A stretch of 64,000 nt of DNA from CAVXEF01 sp963827315 (GTDB lineage: Bacteria > Planctomycetota > Phycisphaerae > Sedimentisphaerales > Anaerobacaceae), in assembly GCA_963827315.1 (NCBI GenBank), contig CAWHAL010000001.1, positions 186,001 to 250,000 on the forward strand, in the 5' to 3' direction. A program made the position numbers and the translations under genes. Positions 32,801 to 42,258 of the stretch are shown in pieces (position 1 is the stretch's first letter; every line of letters begins with the position of its first letter). The notes beneath the pieces were generated by a model. That model did no database searches, was not told the origin of the DNA, and was given only the letters and a program-made list of their open reading frames with translations.

Positions 32801-33973
32801 TCATTTTTTCGGGACATTTCGGGCAGGGTCCCATTTTTCTTTCCATTTAGCGTAGTCTTCGGCAACGCGATTGCCCCATTCGCCGTACCAGGCGTAACCT
32901 TTGCGGCGTTCCAGCTCGATTTCGGCGAGGTTGTATTTTTTCACGCCGTCGCGGCCTGAAAAGATAGGACGGTTAGTTTCGATTTCGTAGAACCTTGCCC
33001 AGAGCGGCGGAGCGTTTGGGTCCTTTTCGACGACACTGTCGCCGCCAGTTCGAGCGATGCGGATGCCGGTAATTTTAGAGGATTCGAACCACTCATAGCC
33101 GGCCTTGACGGCACGGATTACCGAGGGGCTCGGATTGTCGAGGCTCATCAGCAGCTCGAGAATGCCGGCACTTTCCGAACCGCTCAGGGAGGCAAGCTCG
33201 TAAGTCCGTGCGGGGCGAGGGCTATAGTCCAGCTCATCGTGCTGGGCGCACCAGACTGTGGGTTTGCCGCCGGCTACGATTTGGCACTTGAGAATGCACT
33301 GAATGCCGCGGTCGAAACTTTCTTTAGCCTCTTTTCGTCGGCCTTGGTCCAGGAAGTCAAAATCCTGCGAGGCGGCGACATCTCGCAGGAGCTTCATCAA
33401 GCGAACCATAGTGTTGTCGTTGAAGGTGATGTAGCGGTGATAGTTTTTATCCGGCGGATAAAACTGCGGCCAGCCGCCCGTTGGGTATTGCGCTTTAAGG
33501 ATATGGTCAATACCCTCGAGAACCGCCTGCTTATATCGATTGTTTTTGGTTGCGCGGAAGGCCCGAGCCAGGAATCGTATTTCTTCGGTCGTGGCGTTAT
33601 TGTCGAAGGTACCCTGAAGGGTGTTGGGGTCTGACGTGAACGGCTCTCGCGTTGTGCTGATATTCTTGGGCCAACTGCCTTGCGGGCTTTGCCAGGATAG
33701 AATATTAGTCGCGATTAGAATTCCTTCCTGGCTTCGATACCAATCGTCGGGCTGTTTGCTAAAATCGGCCCACTGATTTCTCGGCGGGTACTTCGGCCTG
33801 TCTACGGCTGGGGTATTAGCTGCCGTCCCTGATGCTTTGACTTGTTCTGCAGACAGGGCAAAAGATACAAATAAAAGCACAGCCGCTGTGCCGAGAATGG
33901 AACTTTGCAGCAGGGAACAGCGGGACAATGCCTGCGGCGAGGGCTGCATACCGGTTACTTGATTATTGGCCAT
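32801..33973 (-). CDS. Secreted pectate lyase, family PL10
   Basis: 390 residues. A hydrophobic signal (LGTAAVLLFVSFALSA) is followed by a PL10 (alpha/alpha toroid) domain. Recognisable stretches are GGWPQFYPPD, RYITFNDNTMVRLM, GGKPTVWCAQHDELDYSPRPARTYE-type residues and WARFYEIETNRPIFSGRDG. The enzyme cleaves polygalacturonate by beta-elimination, probably in the periplasm or outside. It is paralogous to the next gene upstream, and the two are 43 bases apart, probably one operon for pectin use. Confidence 0.93.
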   Translation of the reverse strand: MANNQVTGMQPSPQALSRCSLLQSSILGTAAVLLFVSFALSAEQVKASGTAANTPAVDRPKYPPRNQWADFSKQPDDWYRSQEGILIATNILSWQSPQGSWPKNISTTREPFTSDPNTLQGTFDNNATTEEIRFLARAFRATKNNRYKQAVLEGIDHILKAQYPTGGWPQFYPPDKNYHRYITFNDNTMVRLMKLLRDVAASQDFDFLDQGRRKEAKESFDRGIQCILKCQIVAGGKPTVWCAQHDELDYSPRPARTYELASLSGSESAGILELLMSLDNPSPSVIRAVKAGYEWFESSKITGIRIARTGGDSVVEKDPNAPPLWARFYEIETNRPIFSGRDGVKKYNLAEIELERRKGYAWYGEWGNRVAEDYAKWKEKWDPARNVPKK

Positions 33974-34016
33974 GTCGGTCTTTCTTAAATATATTTAATC
34001 ACCTTTTATTTCGTAA

Positions 34017-35222
34017 TCATTTTTTCAGAACATTTTGAGCAGGGGCCCATTTGGCCTGCCAGACGGGGTAACTATCCAAAACCTTCTGGGGGTCGTAAGT
34101 GTACCAGCCATAAGCGCGGCGTTCTCTGTCCACTTCCGCCATAGAATAAAGTAATTGGCTTTGCCTGTTGGAGAACAGGGGCCTGTGTGTTCCAAGTTCA
34201 TAAAAGCGTGCCCATATCGGCGGCGCTGTCTTGTCTTCGACAACTCTCCTGTCTGTTGTTAAAAGCCTCAATGGAGTTTGGAACGGCGGAGTGTTAAATT
34301 CTTCAACCCTGATTCCCGGAATTTTCGAATCTTCGAACCATTTGACAGCACTTTGTACTGAATTAATAACTTCCTTACCGGGCTTGTCTATGCTCATTAA
34401 AAAAAGAACGACCCCTGTGCCCTCTCTGTTACAAATACTTGGCGGTTCATAAGCTCTTGCCCACGCAGGACGTAAAGTGATTTCGTCATGCTGCTGGCAC
34501 CACCCTGTTAATTTTCCGTTATCATTTATCTGGCATTTAAGTATGCAATCTAATCCTTTTTCAAAAGCGAACTTAGTTTTTTGGCGGCGAGCTGAATCGA
34601 CAAAAGAGTAATACGGCTTGTTATCTATTATATCTTTGAGCATCTCCATTATGCCCACCATAACATCGTCGTTGAACGTGATGTGTCGGCTGTATTTTGA
34701 TTCCAAAGGAAAATACTGGGGCCAGCCGCCGTTCGGGTATTGCGCTGAAAGTGTATAATCTATTCCTCTCAGGGCAGCATCTTTATATCTTTCAACTTTG
34801 GTGATTTGGCAGGCCTTTGCGAGGTATTTTATGTGCGAATACGTCGTGCAGTTGTCGAATGTTGTATAAGGGACGCTCTTTGCCTCAATAACCTTGTCTT
34901 TTTGTTCTTTTGTTAAAATCGCCTGCATATCGTAATTTTTGGGCCAGCCGCCGTTATCTCTTTGGTAGCGAAGGATATTGTCGGCGATTTCTGTTATTTG
35001 TGTCGGCTCGTAGCGGGGCTGGTTCGGCTCCGGATTAATTACGTTCTTCGCCTCGTAAATATCGTACCAGTGGTGTTTGCTGTTGTAAAAATCATTTGTA
35101 TCTATCTGGTTTTCTTTATTGTCCGGTTTATTCTGTGCATAAGAATACGAACACATAAATAACATTGCCAGCATCAGCAGTATTTTTATATATGAAGAAG
35201 TTTTGTTAATAATTTTGAGCAT
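34017..35222 (-). CDS. Secreted pectate lyase, family PL10 (second copy)
   Basis: 401 residues from the ATG at 35222, which has AAAGGA just upstream; the frame extends to a TTG at 35243. A signal peptide (ILLMLAMLFMCSYSYAQ) precedes a PL10 domain with GGWPQYFPLESKYSRHITFNDD, WCQQHDEITLRPAWARAYE-type and WARFYELGTHRPLFSNR. It is clearly homologous to its neighbour along the whole domain, but the linker regions differ. Codon and base use is more AT-rich than in the downstream copy, so the two may have separate origins. Confidence 0.93.
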   Translation of the reverse strand: MLKIINKTSSYIKILLMLAMLFMCSYSYAQNKPDNKENQIDTNDFYNSKHHWYDIYEAKNVINPEPNQPRYEPTQITEIADNILRYQRDNGGWPKNYDMQAILTKEQKDKVIEAKSVPYTTFDNCTTYSHIKYLAKACQITKVERYKDAALRGIDYTLSAQYPNGGWPQYFPLESKYSRHITFNDDVMVGIMEMLKDIIDNKPYYSFVDSARRQKTKFAFEKGLDCILKCQINDNGKLTGWCQQHDEITLRPAWARAYEPPSICNREGTGVVLFLMSIDKPGKEVINSVQSAVKWFEDSKIPGIRVEEFNTPPFQTPLRLLTTDRRVVEDKTAPPIWARFYELGTHRPLFSNRQSQLLYSMAEVDRERRAYGWYTYDPQKVLDSYPVWQAKWAPAQNVLKK

Positions 35223-35587
35223 TTTTTTCCTTTCGTAATTCAATTAAAACTGTAAATGAATTAATCGTTTTTTAAGCATTATAAAGTATCAGGTTGCTGT
35301 AGTTTTTCTGAGTTTTTGGTTTTTTTCCCATAATAGTTCTTAGATATTTTACTTCGAGCTGCCAGGAAAGAGAAACGAAATCCGGGAAAGGACGAAAAGA
35401 ATTTAGGATTGAAAATTTAAGATTGAAGATTACAGGAATGTTATTCCGACAAAACTCAGTGTGGGCAATCGCAAAATAAACCTTTCGAATCCTTCAATTT
35501 CGCTCAGGACAGGTGTGCTCGCAATGACGCCGTTGAATATCGACCGGTCGTTTACACTCCCGGCTCTGTTTTATTAGCGTAACGTCG

Positions 35588-35617
35588 CCGTCCGCCTACG
35601 GCGGATAAATGCCGGCG
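35588..35617. repeat. 30-base repeat containing a GC palindrome
   Basis: Exact inverse copy of 18790-18819, the sequence inserted in the composite repeat next to the hisF remnant. Confidence 0.9.
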
Positions 35618-35726
35618 ACGGCTAAACGAACCGCACCGGAGAGGGCGTAAATTGTTTGACAATCGCTTAAACTATTGCTATATTTAATCTTGTGAAAGTG
35701 CATTAGCAGAATCATACCGGAGAAAT

Positions 35727-35741
35727 ACGCCACAGGCGTAC
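35727..35741. repeat. Palindrome between ribosome site and capD-like start
   Basis: TACGCCACAGGCGTA, a variant of the GC palindrome family. GGAGA stands at 35719-35723 and the ATG at 35746. Folding the palindrome would shorten the spacing from 22 to about seven bases. Confidence 0.7.
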
Positions 35742-35745
35742 AAGT

Positions 35746-37698
35746 ATGCCGGAATCAAAGACAGATACACATACAGAAGACAGCGAAAAGAGCGTTTCAT
35801 CACTGCCCGCCCCTCCAGTGAGGCTGTTAATGTTCCGCAAGCCTTTGATTATTTTAGCCCATATAACCGCCTTTGCGGTGTCGCTGCTGCTATCATTTCT
35901 GCTGGCCTCCAATATGCAGTTCAGCCGGAGCTGGTTAGTGGAGCAGTATCCGATTTTGCTGCTATTTTTTGTTGTTATCAAGCTCGCGGTGTTCAGCCTA
36001 TTCAAGCAGTATCGCGGGTGGTGGCGTTATGTTGGGATTTCCGACCTTTTAGGCATACTGCGGGCATCATTAGTCAGCACGTTCATAATCGTAGCGTTGT
36101 GGTACGCTTTTATGAGCACAACAACGATTCGGCAGGCTCTAAAGGCAATAACCGAAGTCGGCCAGGGAATATTTATGGCTGATATGTTCGCAACGGTTCT
36201 GCTGCTGGCGGGTCTGCGAATGGTGATAAGGTTATACCATGAGGAGTTCCAGACGGAGGAGCGTGGCCCGCTGAAGCGATTTCTCATAGTCGGCGCCGGC
36301 AATACCGGCGAATCGCTGTTTCGTGACCTTCACCGAATGCCGGTCGCGCAGTACGATGTGGTCGGCTTTATTGACGACGACGTTCGTAAACATGGGACGT
36401 TTATCCACGGCTTGCCTGTTCTGGGGACTGTGGAAGAGCTGCCGAAGATATGCAGGGAGCGCAACATTGAAGAAATCGCAATCGCGATGCCATCAGCAAC
36501 CCACCGTCAGCGAAGGCGCGTCATTCAAGTATGTGAAGGAACTAAAATCCGTTTCCAGACGGTGCCGTCAATGACGGACATTGCATCGGGTAAACTGCGG
36601 GTCTCTCAGATTAGAAATGTTGAAATCAACGACCTGTTAGGCAGAGAAGCAGTTGAGCTTGACCTGCATTCGATAGAGGCTTTTCTAAAGAACAAGGTGA
36701 TTCTTGTTACCGGCGCCGGCGGCTCGATTGGCTCGGAGATGTGCAGGCAGGTCTGTAATTTTGGTCCTAAGCTGCTTTTGCTTATCGAGCAGGCGGAGAA
36801 CCCACTATTCTACATAGAACGGGAACTGCGTCATCGATTTCCGGCACTGCCGATAAAAGCAATCATCTGCGATATCACCGACAAAGCTCGTGTCAACGAG
36901 ATTTTCGAGAAGTACCGGCCTGAGGTTGTTATTCACGCTGCGGCTCACAAACATGTGCCGTTGATGGAGCTTAATCCTGGAGAGGCCATTAAGAACAATA
37001 TTGTTGGTACGCAAGTTACAGCGGACACCGCGAATAATTACGGCGCAACCAATTTTGTGATGATAAGCACGGACAAGGCGGTCAATCCGAGCAGCATAAT
37101 GGGCTCATCGAAGCGAATTGCGGAAATGTATATTCAGGACTTGAGCGGAATAAGCAAGACGCAATTCGTAACGGTCCGGTTCGGAAACGTCTTAGACTCT
37201 GAAGGCTCGGTTGTGCCAATATTCAAGAAGCAAATAGCGGAGGGCGGCCCGGTAACCGTTACCCACCCTGAAATGAAGCGATACTTTATGACCATACCGG
37301 AAGCAAGTAAGTTAGTTCTCCAAGCAGCAACAATGGGCAAAGGCGGGGAGATTTTCGTGTTAGACATGGGCGAGCCGGTAAAGATAGTCGATTTGGCAAA
37401 AGAACTTATTACCCTCAGCGGTTTCAGTCCGGAGGAAGACATTGAAATACAGTTCACGGGGATTCGGCCTGGCGAAAAACTTTTCGAAGAGCTTTCAATC
37501 GAAGGCGAAGATATGCTCCGCACGGGTCATCCTAAAATCAGGATATGGAAGAACATTCCAAAGGACCGGGATAAACTTCGCGGCGGCATAAACGAACTGA
37601 TTGAAATCGCCAAAAGCCAAGACCACCGGCAGATAGTAGAGAAGATAAAAGAGCTTGTGCCCACATACATCGGTGAGAATAACAAACAGCGAGCATAG
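35746..37698 (+). CDS. Membrane-bound polysaccharide biosynthesis nucleotide-sugar dehydratase (CapD/PglF/WbpM type)
   Basis: 650 residues. Four membrane helices (about 28-165) are followed by a CoA-binding-like Rossmann domain (VGAGNTGESLFRDL) and a C-terminal SDR domain with TGAGGSIGSE (NAD binding). Its active-site region contains STDKAVNPSSIMGSSKRIAEM. These enzymes convert UDP-GlcNAc to the 4-keto-6-deoxy sugar for surface glycans. The SDR tyrosine is replaced by methionine in the MGSSK position, as in this subfamily. Length and architecture are standard. Confidence 0.92.
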   Translation: MPESKTDTHTEDSEKSVSSLPAPPVRLLMFRKPLIILAHITAFAVSLLLSFLLASNMQFSRSWLVEQYPILLLFFVVIKLAVFSLFKQYRGWWRYVGISDLLGILRASLVSTFIIVALWYAFMSTTTIRQALKAITEVGQGIFMADMFATVLLLAGLRMVIRLYHEEFQTEERGPLKRFLIVGAGNTGESLFRDLHRMPVAQYDVVGFIDDDVRKHGTFIHGLPVLGTVEELPKICRERNIEEIAIAMPSATHRQRRRVIQVCEGTKIRFQTVPSMTDIASGKLRVSQIRNVEINDLLGREAVELDLHSIEAFLKNKVILVTGAGGSIGSEMCRQVCNFGPKLLLLIEQAENPLFYIERELRHRFPALPIKAIICDITDKARVNEIFEKYRPEVVIHAAAHKHVPLMELNPGEAIKNNIVGTQVTADTANNYGATNFVMISTDKAVNPSSIMGSSKRIAEMYIQDLSGISKTQFVTVRFGNVLDSEGSVVPIFKKQIAEGGPVTVTHPEMKRYFMTIPEASKLVLQAATMGKGGEIFVLDMGEPVKIVDLAKELITLSGFSPEEDIEIQFTGIRPGEKLFEELSIEGEDMLRTGHPKIRIWKNIPKDRDKLRGGINELIEIAKSQDHRQIVEKIKELVPTYIGENNKQRA

Positions 37699-37797
37699 AA
37701 CGATGGGGTCGTCGTCACCAAAGAAGGCAGCAAAACAGCCGCCCAAAAAAATCCGGAATAATTGGACACAGGGGCAGGGGGAACATCTATTTAGTCA

Positions 37798-37826
37798 AAA
37801 AGCCGGGACTTTTAAGTCTCGGCTTT
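37798..37826. terminator. Bidirectional terminator between capD-like gene and xerD
   Basis: Arms AAAGCCGGGAC and GTCTCGGCTTT (one mismatch) around TTTTAA. An A run precedes and a T run follows, so it can act for both convergent genes. Confidence 0.75.
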
Positions 37827-37874
37827 CTTGATTTCTACAGCTGCCTGCCTCCGCCCGGCAGCCGGCTTCTACCA

Positions 37875-38885
37875 CTAATTATCGTCATGCTCGGTTTCTC
37901 TCGGGTGGGCGCCCTGGTAAACTTTCTTGAGCTTGCCTGTCGTAAGATGAGTATAAATCTGGGTGGTCGACAAAGACTGATGGCCGAGCATTTCCTGAAC
38001 ACTTCTGAGGTCTGCCCCATTGTTCAACATATGAGTGGCAAAGCTGTGGCGAAGGGTATGTGGACTGACTGAAGGGTCAAGTCCGGCTATTTTGAGATAT
38101 TTGTCCATCTTCCGCCTGACACTACGTGTGCTGAGTCGGCGGCCGTGCTTGTTGACGAACAGAACTTTCGAGTCAAAATTGGCGTTGTTTTGAGCTCTTT
38201 TATTTCTGAACTCGAGGTAATGCTGAATAATCTGGAGGGCAGAGGAGCTTATCGGGGCGATTCTCTCCTTTTTGTTCTTTCCCCTGATGTGTACAACCTC
38301 ACCGAGGAAATCGATATCGTCCATATTCATCGCGACAAGCTCGCTGACTCTCATACCCGTGCTGTAAAGCGTTTCCATAATGGCCCTGTCTCTTGCGCCG
38401 AGCCAGCTATCCATCGGGGGAGTCTCAAGCAGCTTTCTGACCTGTTCATACTCGAGGAATCGGGGCAACCTTTTTTCCTGCTTGGGCGTTCTGACCACGA
38501 GGACAGGATTAGAGCTAAGCTGTCTCCTTTTAACAAGAAACTTGTAAAAGCTGCGCAGAGTCGCAAGCTTGCGAGCGACGGTTGCCTTGGCATAGTTTCT
38601 CTCATTTAGAAAGGTCAGATAAGCTCTGACGTCATCAGTCTGTACCGCAAAAAGCATCTGGTCGATATCGGCTTTTGTCTGTGTTGCCACGGCAAGGGCG
38701 GCACCTGCCTGATGCTCGTGCAGCCCGGCATGTCCGAGGTCACCAGCGGTATGCTCGGAGGCGGAAGTCACAAACTCACCAAACTGGGTCAGGTCCGCCC
38801 CATAACACTTGGCTGTGTGCTCAGAAAACCTTTTTTCAAACCGCAAGTAATTCAGAAATTCCTGGACGAATACGCTGTTTTCCAT
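37875..38885 (-). CDS. xerD: Tyrosine recombinase XerC/XerD
   Basis: 336 residues from the ATG at 38885 (the frame extends six codons to a TTG). The catalytic set is visible: Arg in STGMRVSEL, Lys in the beta-hairpin region, His-x-x-Arg in HTLRHSFATH, His in LGHQSLSTTQ and the nucleophile Tyr in IYTHL. These enzymes resolve chromosome dimers at dif. A 45-residue insertion rich in Ala, His and Gly (after LTQFGEFV) enlarges the N-terminal core-binding domain. XerC and XerD cannot be separated by eye. No integrase-like neighbours suggest a mobile origin. Confidence 0.9.
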   Translation of the reverse strand: MENSVFVQEFLNYLRFEKRFSEHTAKCYGADLTQFGEFVTSASEHTAGDLGHAGLHEHQAGAALAVATQTKADIDQMLFAVQTDDVRAYLTFLNERNYAKATVARKLATLRSFYKFLVKRRQLSSNPVLVVRTPKQEKRLPRFLEYEQVRKLLETPPMDSWLGARDRAIMETLYSTGMRVSELVAMNMDDIDFLGEVVHIRGKNKKERIAPISSSALQIIQHYLEFRNKRAQNNANFDSKVLFVNKHGRRLSTRSVRRKMDKYLKIAGLDPSVSPHTLRHSFATHMLNNGADLRSVQEMLGHQSLSTTQIYTHLTTGKLKKVYQGAHPRETEHDDN

Positions 38886-38989
38886 GATTTGCTTACCTAC
38901 CAATCAAACACGTTAACAGTAAATTACTGCGTAAAAAGCAGTTCTTTGTATCCACTTTTTTCAAGAGCAGACTGCATCTGCTTACTTCG

Positions 38990-39262
38990 CTAATTCACGC
39001 AGAGCTGCGTGTCCGGATTTGCGATGTCATTTTGCAGGTCAGCGGTGTCCGGTTTGCGTAAAAGTTCGTCCGCCTCATTTATCAGTGATTGCGTCAGTTT
39101 GAAGCTCAGGACGGCGGCGTCGAACCAGTCAAAGTCTGTACGTTTGTCCTTTGCCTGCTCAACCAGGGCATCCAAGAGCTGGTCTTCACAGCCGCTGTCA
39201 TAGCGGAATATAAACTTCTGAATTCCCTTATTTAAAACCAGTTGTCTTCGGCCTTTTTTCAT
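38990..39262 (-). CDS. Small hypothetical protein
   Basis: 90 residues from the ATG at 39262 (the frame starts at a TTG at 39277). It is mixed charged, predicted helical (CEDQLLDALVEQAKDKRTDFDWFDAAVL), without cysteine motifs or membrane segments. It lies about 100 bases upstream of xerD on the same strand. Not recognised. No strong ribosome site is visible. Confidence 0.5.
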   Translation of the reverse strand: MKKGRRQLVLNKGIQKFIFRYDSGCEDQLLDALVEQAKDKRTDFDWFDAAVLSFKLTQSLINEADELLRKPDTADLQNDIANPDTQLCVN

Positions 39263-39426
39263 CGCTACAATCAGCAAAGAATCATAAAATCACGGCTTCA
39301 TTGAGAACGGCAATACTTTTATCGGCCAATAAAACTCTCAGCTTTACAAATTGAGTGGAAAATACCGGCAAACTTCATAAAATTAGGACAAATTTATTGC
39401 GCCGTGGTTACCCAAAGCGGCCGGTA

Positions 39427-40383
39427 CTAATCCGCCTTAAAAAAGGTGACGTCCCCCCTTTGTTCGGAGTGTACAAGCCCCTGTTGCCTGAAATGCGTGA
39501 TGTACTTGAGGGCCTCAGTTCGGCTGATGCCGAGGCCTGAGCATAAGTCATCGAGGGAGCAAGGCCTTCGTTTCAGTACTGATAATACGTCCTGAGCCCT
39601 ATTTACAATATGCCCGGTGCACCGCTGCGGCGAAAAATCGGCTACCACTTCACAGTGCGGCCCCAACTGGGCTGCTATGGCATTTAACTTTTCGACATCG
39701 ACACTCCTGACGTTTTTTTCGGCTGTCGGCCGCACAGCGGTATTAAGATGGATTTTGTCCGGCCGAATCCGCTTTATGGCCTCGCTGATTTTTGCTATCG
39801 CGGCGGCGTCGGTATTGACAGCTTCTACCAAAAATACCTCAAGCCATATCTGGCCGGCAAACTCATCTCTAAAGGAGGACAGGCCTGAAACCAGCTTTTC
39901 GATACTGATATCGGGGTATGGTCGGTTGATTCTTCGAAAGGTCTGCTCATCACCGGCATCCAGAGAAGGCAATACTACATCGGCCTTAGCACAATCGGCC
40001 CGAACGTCCTTGTCGTACAGCAGCGTGCCGTTTGTCAGTATGGCCAGAGGGATTTCAGTAAGGTTTTTTATGCCGACGACAATTTCGCCGAGGGCGGAAT
40101 TCAGCGTCGGCTCGCCGCTGCCGCTTATCGTGATATAATCAGCCTGCAGTCCCACTGCCAATCTGTGCTCGATTTCAGCCAAGACCGCCGCGGGGGGGAC
40201 ATACTGGCGGCGTTCGAGGGTTTTATTGGCGGTTCTGCCGAGCTGACAATATATACAATCCAAGGTGCAGACCTTAAGAGGAACGATATCGACCCCCAAA
40301 CTGCGTCCCAGCCGGCGTGAAGGCACCGGCCCATACAGATATTTTTCTTCGCCAGCCACTCTATTATCCGCGTACAACCTCAA
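39427..40383 (-). CDS. Radical SAM protein (COG0731-like) with C-terminal winged helix
   Basis: Up to 318 residues. GPVPSRRLGRSLGVD precedes the cluster motif CTLDCIYCQLG, followed by SGSGEPTLN, the pattern of a radical SAM family with wide bacterial distribution and no settled function. The last 70 residues form a winged-helix-like domain (LSVLKRRPCSLDDLCSGLG, TEALKYITHFRQQGLV). The frame opens with a TTG inside kdsA (20-base overlap). A GTG at 40359, four bases after the kdsA stop, is a good alternative. It is transcribed directly after kdsA. Confidence 0.85.
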   Translation of the reverse strand: MRLYADNRVAGEEKYLYGPVPSRRLGRSLGVDIVPLKVCTLDCIYCQLGRTANKTLERRQYVPPAAVLAEIEHRLAVGLQADYITISGSGEPTLNSALGEIVVGIKNLTEIPLAILTNGTLLYDKDVRADCAKADVVLPSLDAGDEQTFRRINRPYPDISIEKLVSGLSSFRDEFAGQIWLEVFLVEAVNTDAAAIAKISEAIKRIRPDKIHLNTAVRPTAEKNVRSVDVEKLNAIAAQLGPHCEVVADFSPQRCTGHIVNRAQDVLSVLKRRPCSLDDLCSGLGISRTEALKYITHFRQQGLVHSEQRGDVTFFKAD

Positions 40384-41188
40384 AGATTTGTTTGCAGATT
40401 ATCAGCAGGTCCTCAAGCCGGTCGATGTGCATAATACAGGCGGCGTCGGATTTTGCTTTTTTCGGCTCGGGATGAACCTCAATAAAAAGGCCGTTTGCGC
40501 CGGCTGCAATCGCTGCCTTGGCAAGAATCGGCGACATTTGCGGTCGGCCTGCACTCGCATATCCGAGGCCGCCGGGCTGCTGGGTACTGTGAGTCGCATC
40601 AAAAACAACGGGGCAGCCCAAATTTTTCATGGCTTCGATTGCGGTCATATCATTAACCAGTCGATTGTAGCCGAAAAACGTGCCTCGCTCAGTAAGCAAT
40701 ATCTTTTCGTTTCCACAGGCACGGATTTTTTCGACGACGTTCTTCATCTCATCAGGCGAAAGAAATTGTCCTTTCTTTACATTTACAGCTCTGGGCGTTT
40801 CCGCACAGGCGCAAAGTAAATCGGTCTGCCTGCAGAGAAAAGCGGGCACCTGCAGGCAATCAACTACTTCACTAACCGGCGCAACCTGAGCCGTCTCGTG
40901 AACATCGGTCATAACCGGCAGATTGCTCTTTGCACGAACAGCCGAAAGAATCTCCAGACCCTTTTTCAGGCCTGGGCCACGAAAACTGGATATACTGGAG
41001 CGATTAGCTTTGTCGAAACTGGACTTGAAAATTACTCCGACGCCGCTGCGCCGGCCAATCTCCACGAGTCTGTCGGCGATTTCAAGGCACTGGTCTCTAT
41101 CCTCGATAACACAGGGACCTGCAATCAGAAACAGAGGTCCCTTCAGGCCAATCTCGACATTACCAATTTTGAAATTCATTTTTGCCAT
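40364..41188 (-). CDS. kdsA: 3-deoxy-8-phosphooctulonate synthase KdsA
   Basis: 274 residues. It condenses phosphoenolpyruvate with arabinose-5-phosphate to Kdo-8-phosphate for lipopolysaccharide. IAGPCVIED, FKSSFDKANRSS, FRGPGLKKGL, VFDATHSTQQPGG and EVHPEPKKAKSDA are diagnostic. A metal-binding cysteine (AGPC) is present, so it may be the metal-dependent class. kdsC-like and LptC-like genes lie at 47972-50727, suggesting a Kdo-containing outer membrane. The start may be the fourth codon (ATG at 41179). Confidence 0.97.
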   Translation of the reverse strand: MAKMNFKIGNVEIGLKGPLFLIAGPCVIEDRDQCLEIADRLVEIGRRSGVGVIFKSSFDKANRSSISSFRGPGLKKGLEILSAVRAKSNLPVMTDVHETAQVAPVSEVVDCLQVPAFLCRQTDLLCACAETPRAVNVKKGQFLSPDEMKNVVEKIRACGNEKILLTERGTFFGYNRLVNDMTAIEAMKNLGCPVVFDATHSTQQPGGLGYASAGRPQMSPILAKAAIAAGANGLFIEVHPEPKKAKSDAACIMHIDRLEDLLIICKQIFEVVRG

Positions 41189-41316
41189 ACCTCGTTCTAA
41201 AAGTGAGCTAAAGTGAACTAAAGTGCCTAAAGTGAGCTAAAGTTACAGCAACACAACAAAACCTGACCGATTTGACTTCAAGCACTTCGGACACTCCAAA
41301 CTTCAGGTACTCTGAA

Positions 41317-42258
41317 TTAACGTATCGCCCTGATAATTCTTGTTCTTATACCTGCCGGCTTAGCGCCTTCCGGTACGACACAATTGACAGCGTGAGGTAT
41401 TACCTCAATTTCGACCGGCAGGGCCGGGCCGGGGTCGCCGTCGATTTCAGTCTTTATGTTAACGCTATCGGAGCTTACGGTTATCTTTTTGCCCTGACGA
41501 TAGATTACATCGCGGCAATGCGTGTGCTGCTTCAGGACCGTCATCACCGAATGCTTCACAAGATGGGACCGGCAAGCACACTTGTAGATACATACATCCA
41601 GCAGACCGTCACCGAAACTGGCATTAGCCGATATTTTAAGCCCGAGGGCATATCGTGAAATATTTCCGACGAAGACCAATCCCCGTCCGTCAAAAATCAC
41701 TTCTGTATCCACTTCCACCTTCATTGGGTGAAATTCATAACTCCAGAACGTTCTCCAGATAGGCCAGAAGTAATCGAAGTAGTCTATATGTCCGCGTCGC
41801 TGACGGCTGACTCGTTCGACCACCCTGCCGTCAAATCCAAAGCCAACTATCGAAGTAAAACACTTTCCATTTGCACTGCCGAGGTCCAGGGGCCTGATGC
41901 AGCCGGCCTCAAATGCCTTTATCACGGTCTTAAGCCTCTCGTCAAAACCCAATTCGTTTGCCAGCAGATTTTCAGTTCCGCTGGGTACTATCAACAATGG
42001 CTTGTCAGACCCTTCGAGTCCGTGGGCGACCTCTCTGACTGTGCCGTCACCACCGACCACAACAGCCATTGCGCAGTCGTAATCAACAGCGGCGTCGGTA
42101 GCCAGGTCGCAGGCGTCGGACAGGGAAGTTGTAAGACTAAGTTTAACGTCGAATCCCCTGTCGACAAGATACTGCTCAAACCATCGTCCAACAGCCTCAC
42201 TGCTGCTGGCTCCCGACTTGGGGTTTACGATATAGGTGATATAACCGTCATCCGGCTT
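41317..42258 (-). CDS. Diacylglycerol/lipid kinase catalytic-domain protein (YegS/BmrU-like)
   Basis: 313 residues from the ATG at 42258, which overlaps the stop of the CYTH gene (TGATG). The longer frame to 42288 is less likely. The DAGK catalytic motifs are VNPKSG, VVVGGDGTVREVAHGL and PSGTENLLANELG. It phosphorylates a lipid alcohol (diacylglycerol or a related head group). The Glu-Asn in PSGTEN replaces the usual Gly-Asn, a variation seen in some family members. It is translationally coupled to the CYTH gene. Confidence 0.9.
   Translation of the reverse strand, partial: KPDDGYITYIVNPKSGASSSEAVGRWFEQYLVDRGFDVKLSLTTSLSDACDLATDAAVDYDCAMAVVVGGDGTVREVAHGLEGSDKPLLIVPSGTENLLANELGFDERLKTVIKAFEAGCIRPLDLGSANGKCFTSIVGFGFDGRVVERVSRQRRGHIDYFDYFWPIWRTFWSYEFHPMKVEVDTEVIFDGRGLVFVGNISRYALGLKISANASFGDGLLDVCIYKCACRSHLVKHSVMTVLKQHTHCRDVIYRQGKKITVSSDSVNIKTEIDGDPGPALPVEIEVIPHAVNCVVPEGAKPAGIRTRIIRAIR

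Larger units (their letters stand above)
35223..35745. other. Intergenic gap between pectate lyase and capD-like genes
   Basis: 523 bases, divergent, no gene seen. It contains a GGATTGAAAATTTAAGATTGAAG-like stretch (35404-35432), a CTCGCAATGACG dispersed motif, the 30-base repeat at 35588-35617 and a palindrome at 35727-35741. Confidence 0.65.

Noticed and set aside
37875..38885. Integrase of a mobile element
   Set aside because: The recombinase fits XerC/XerD, with a housekeeping neighbourhood and no att-like repeats or phage genes.
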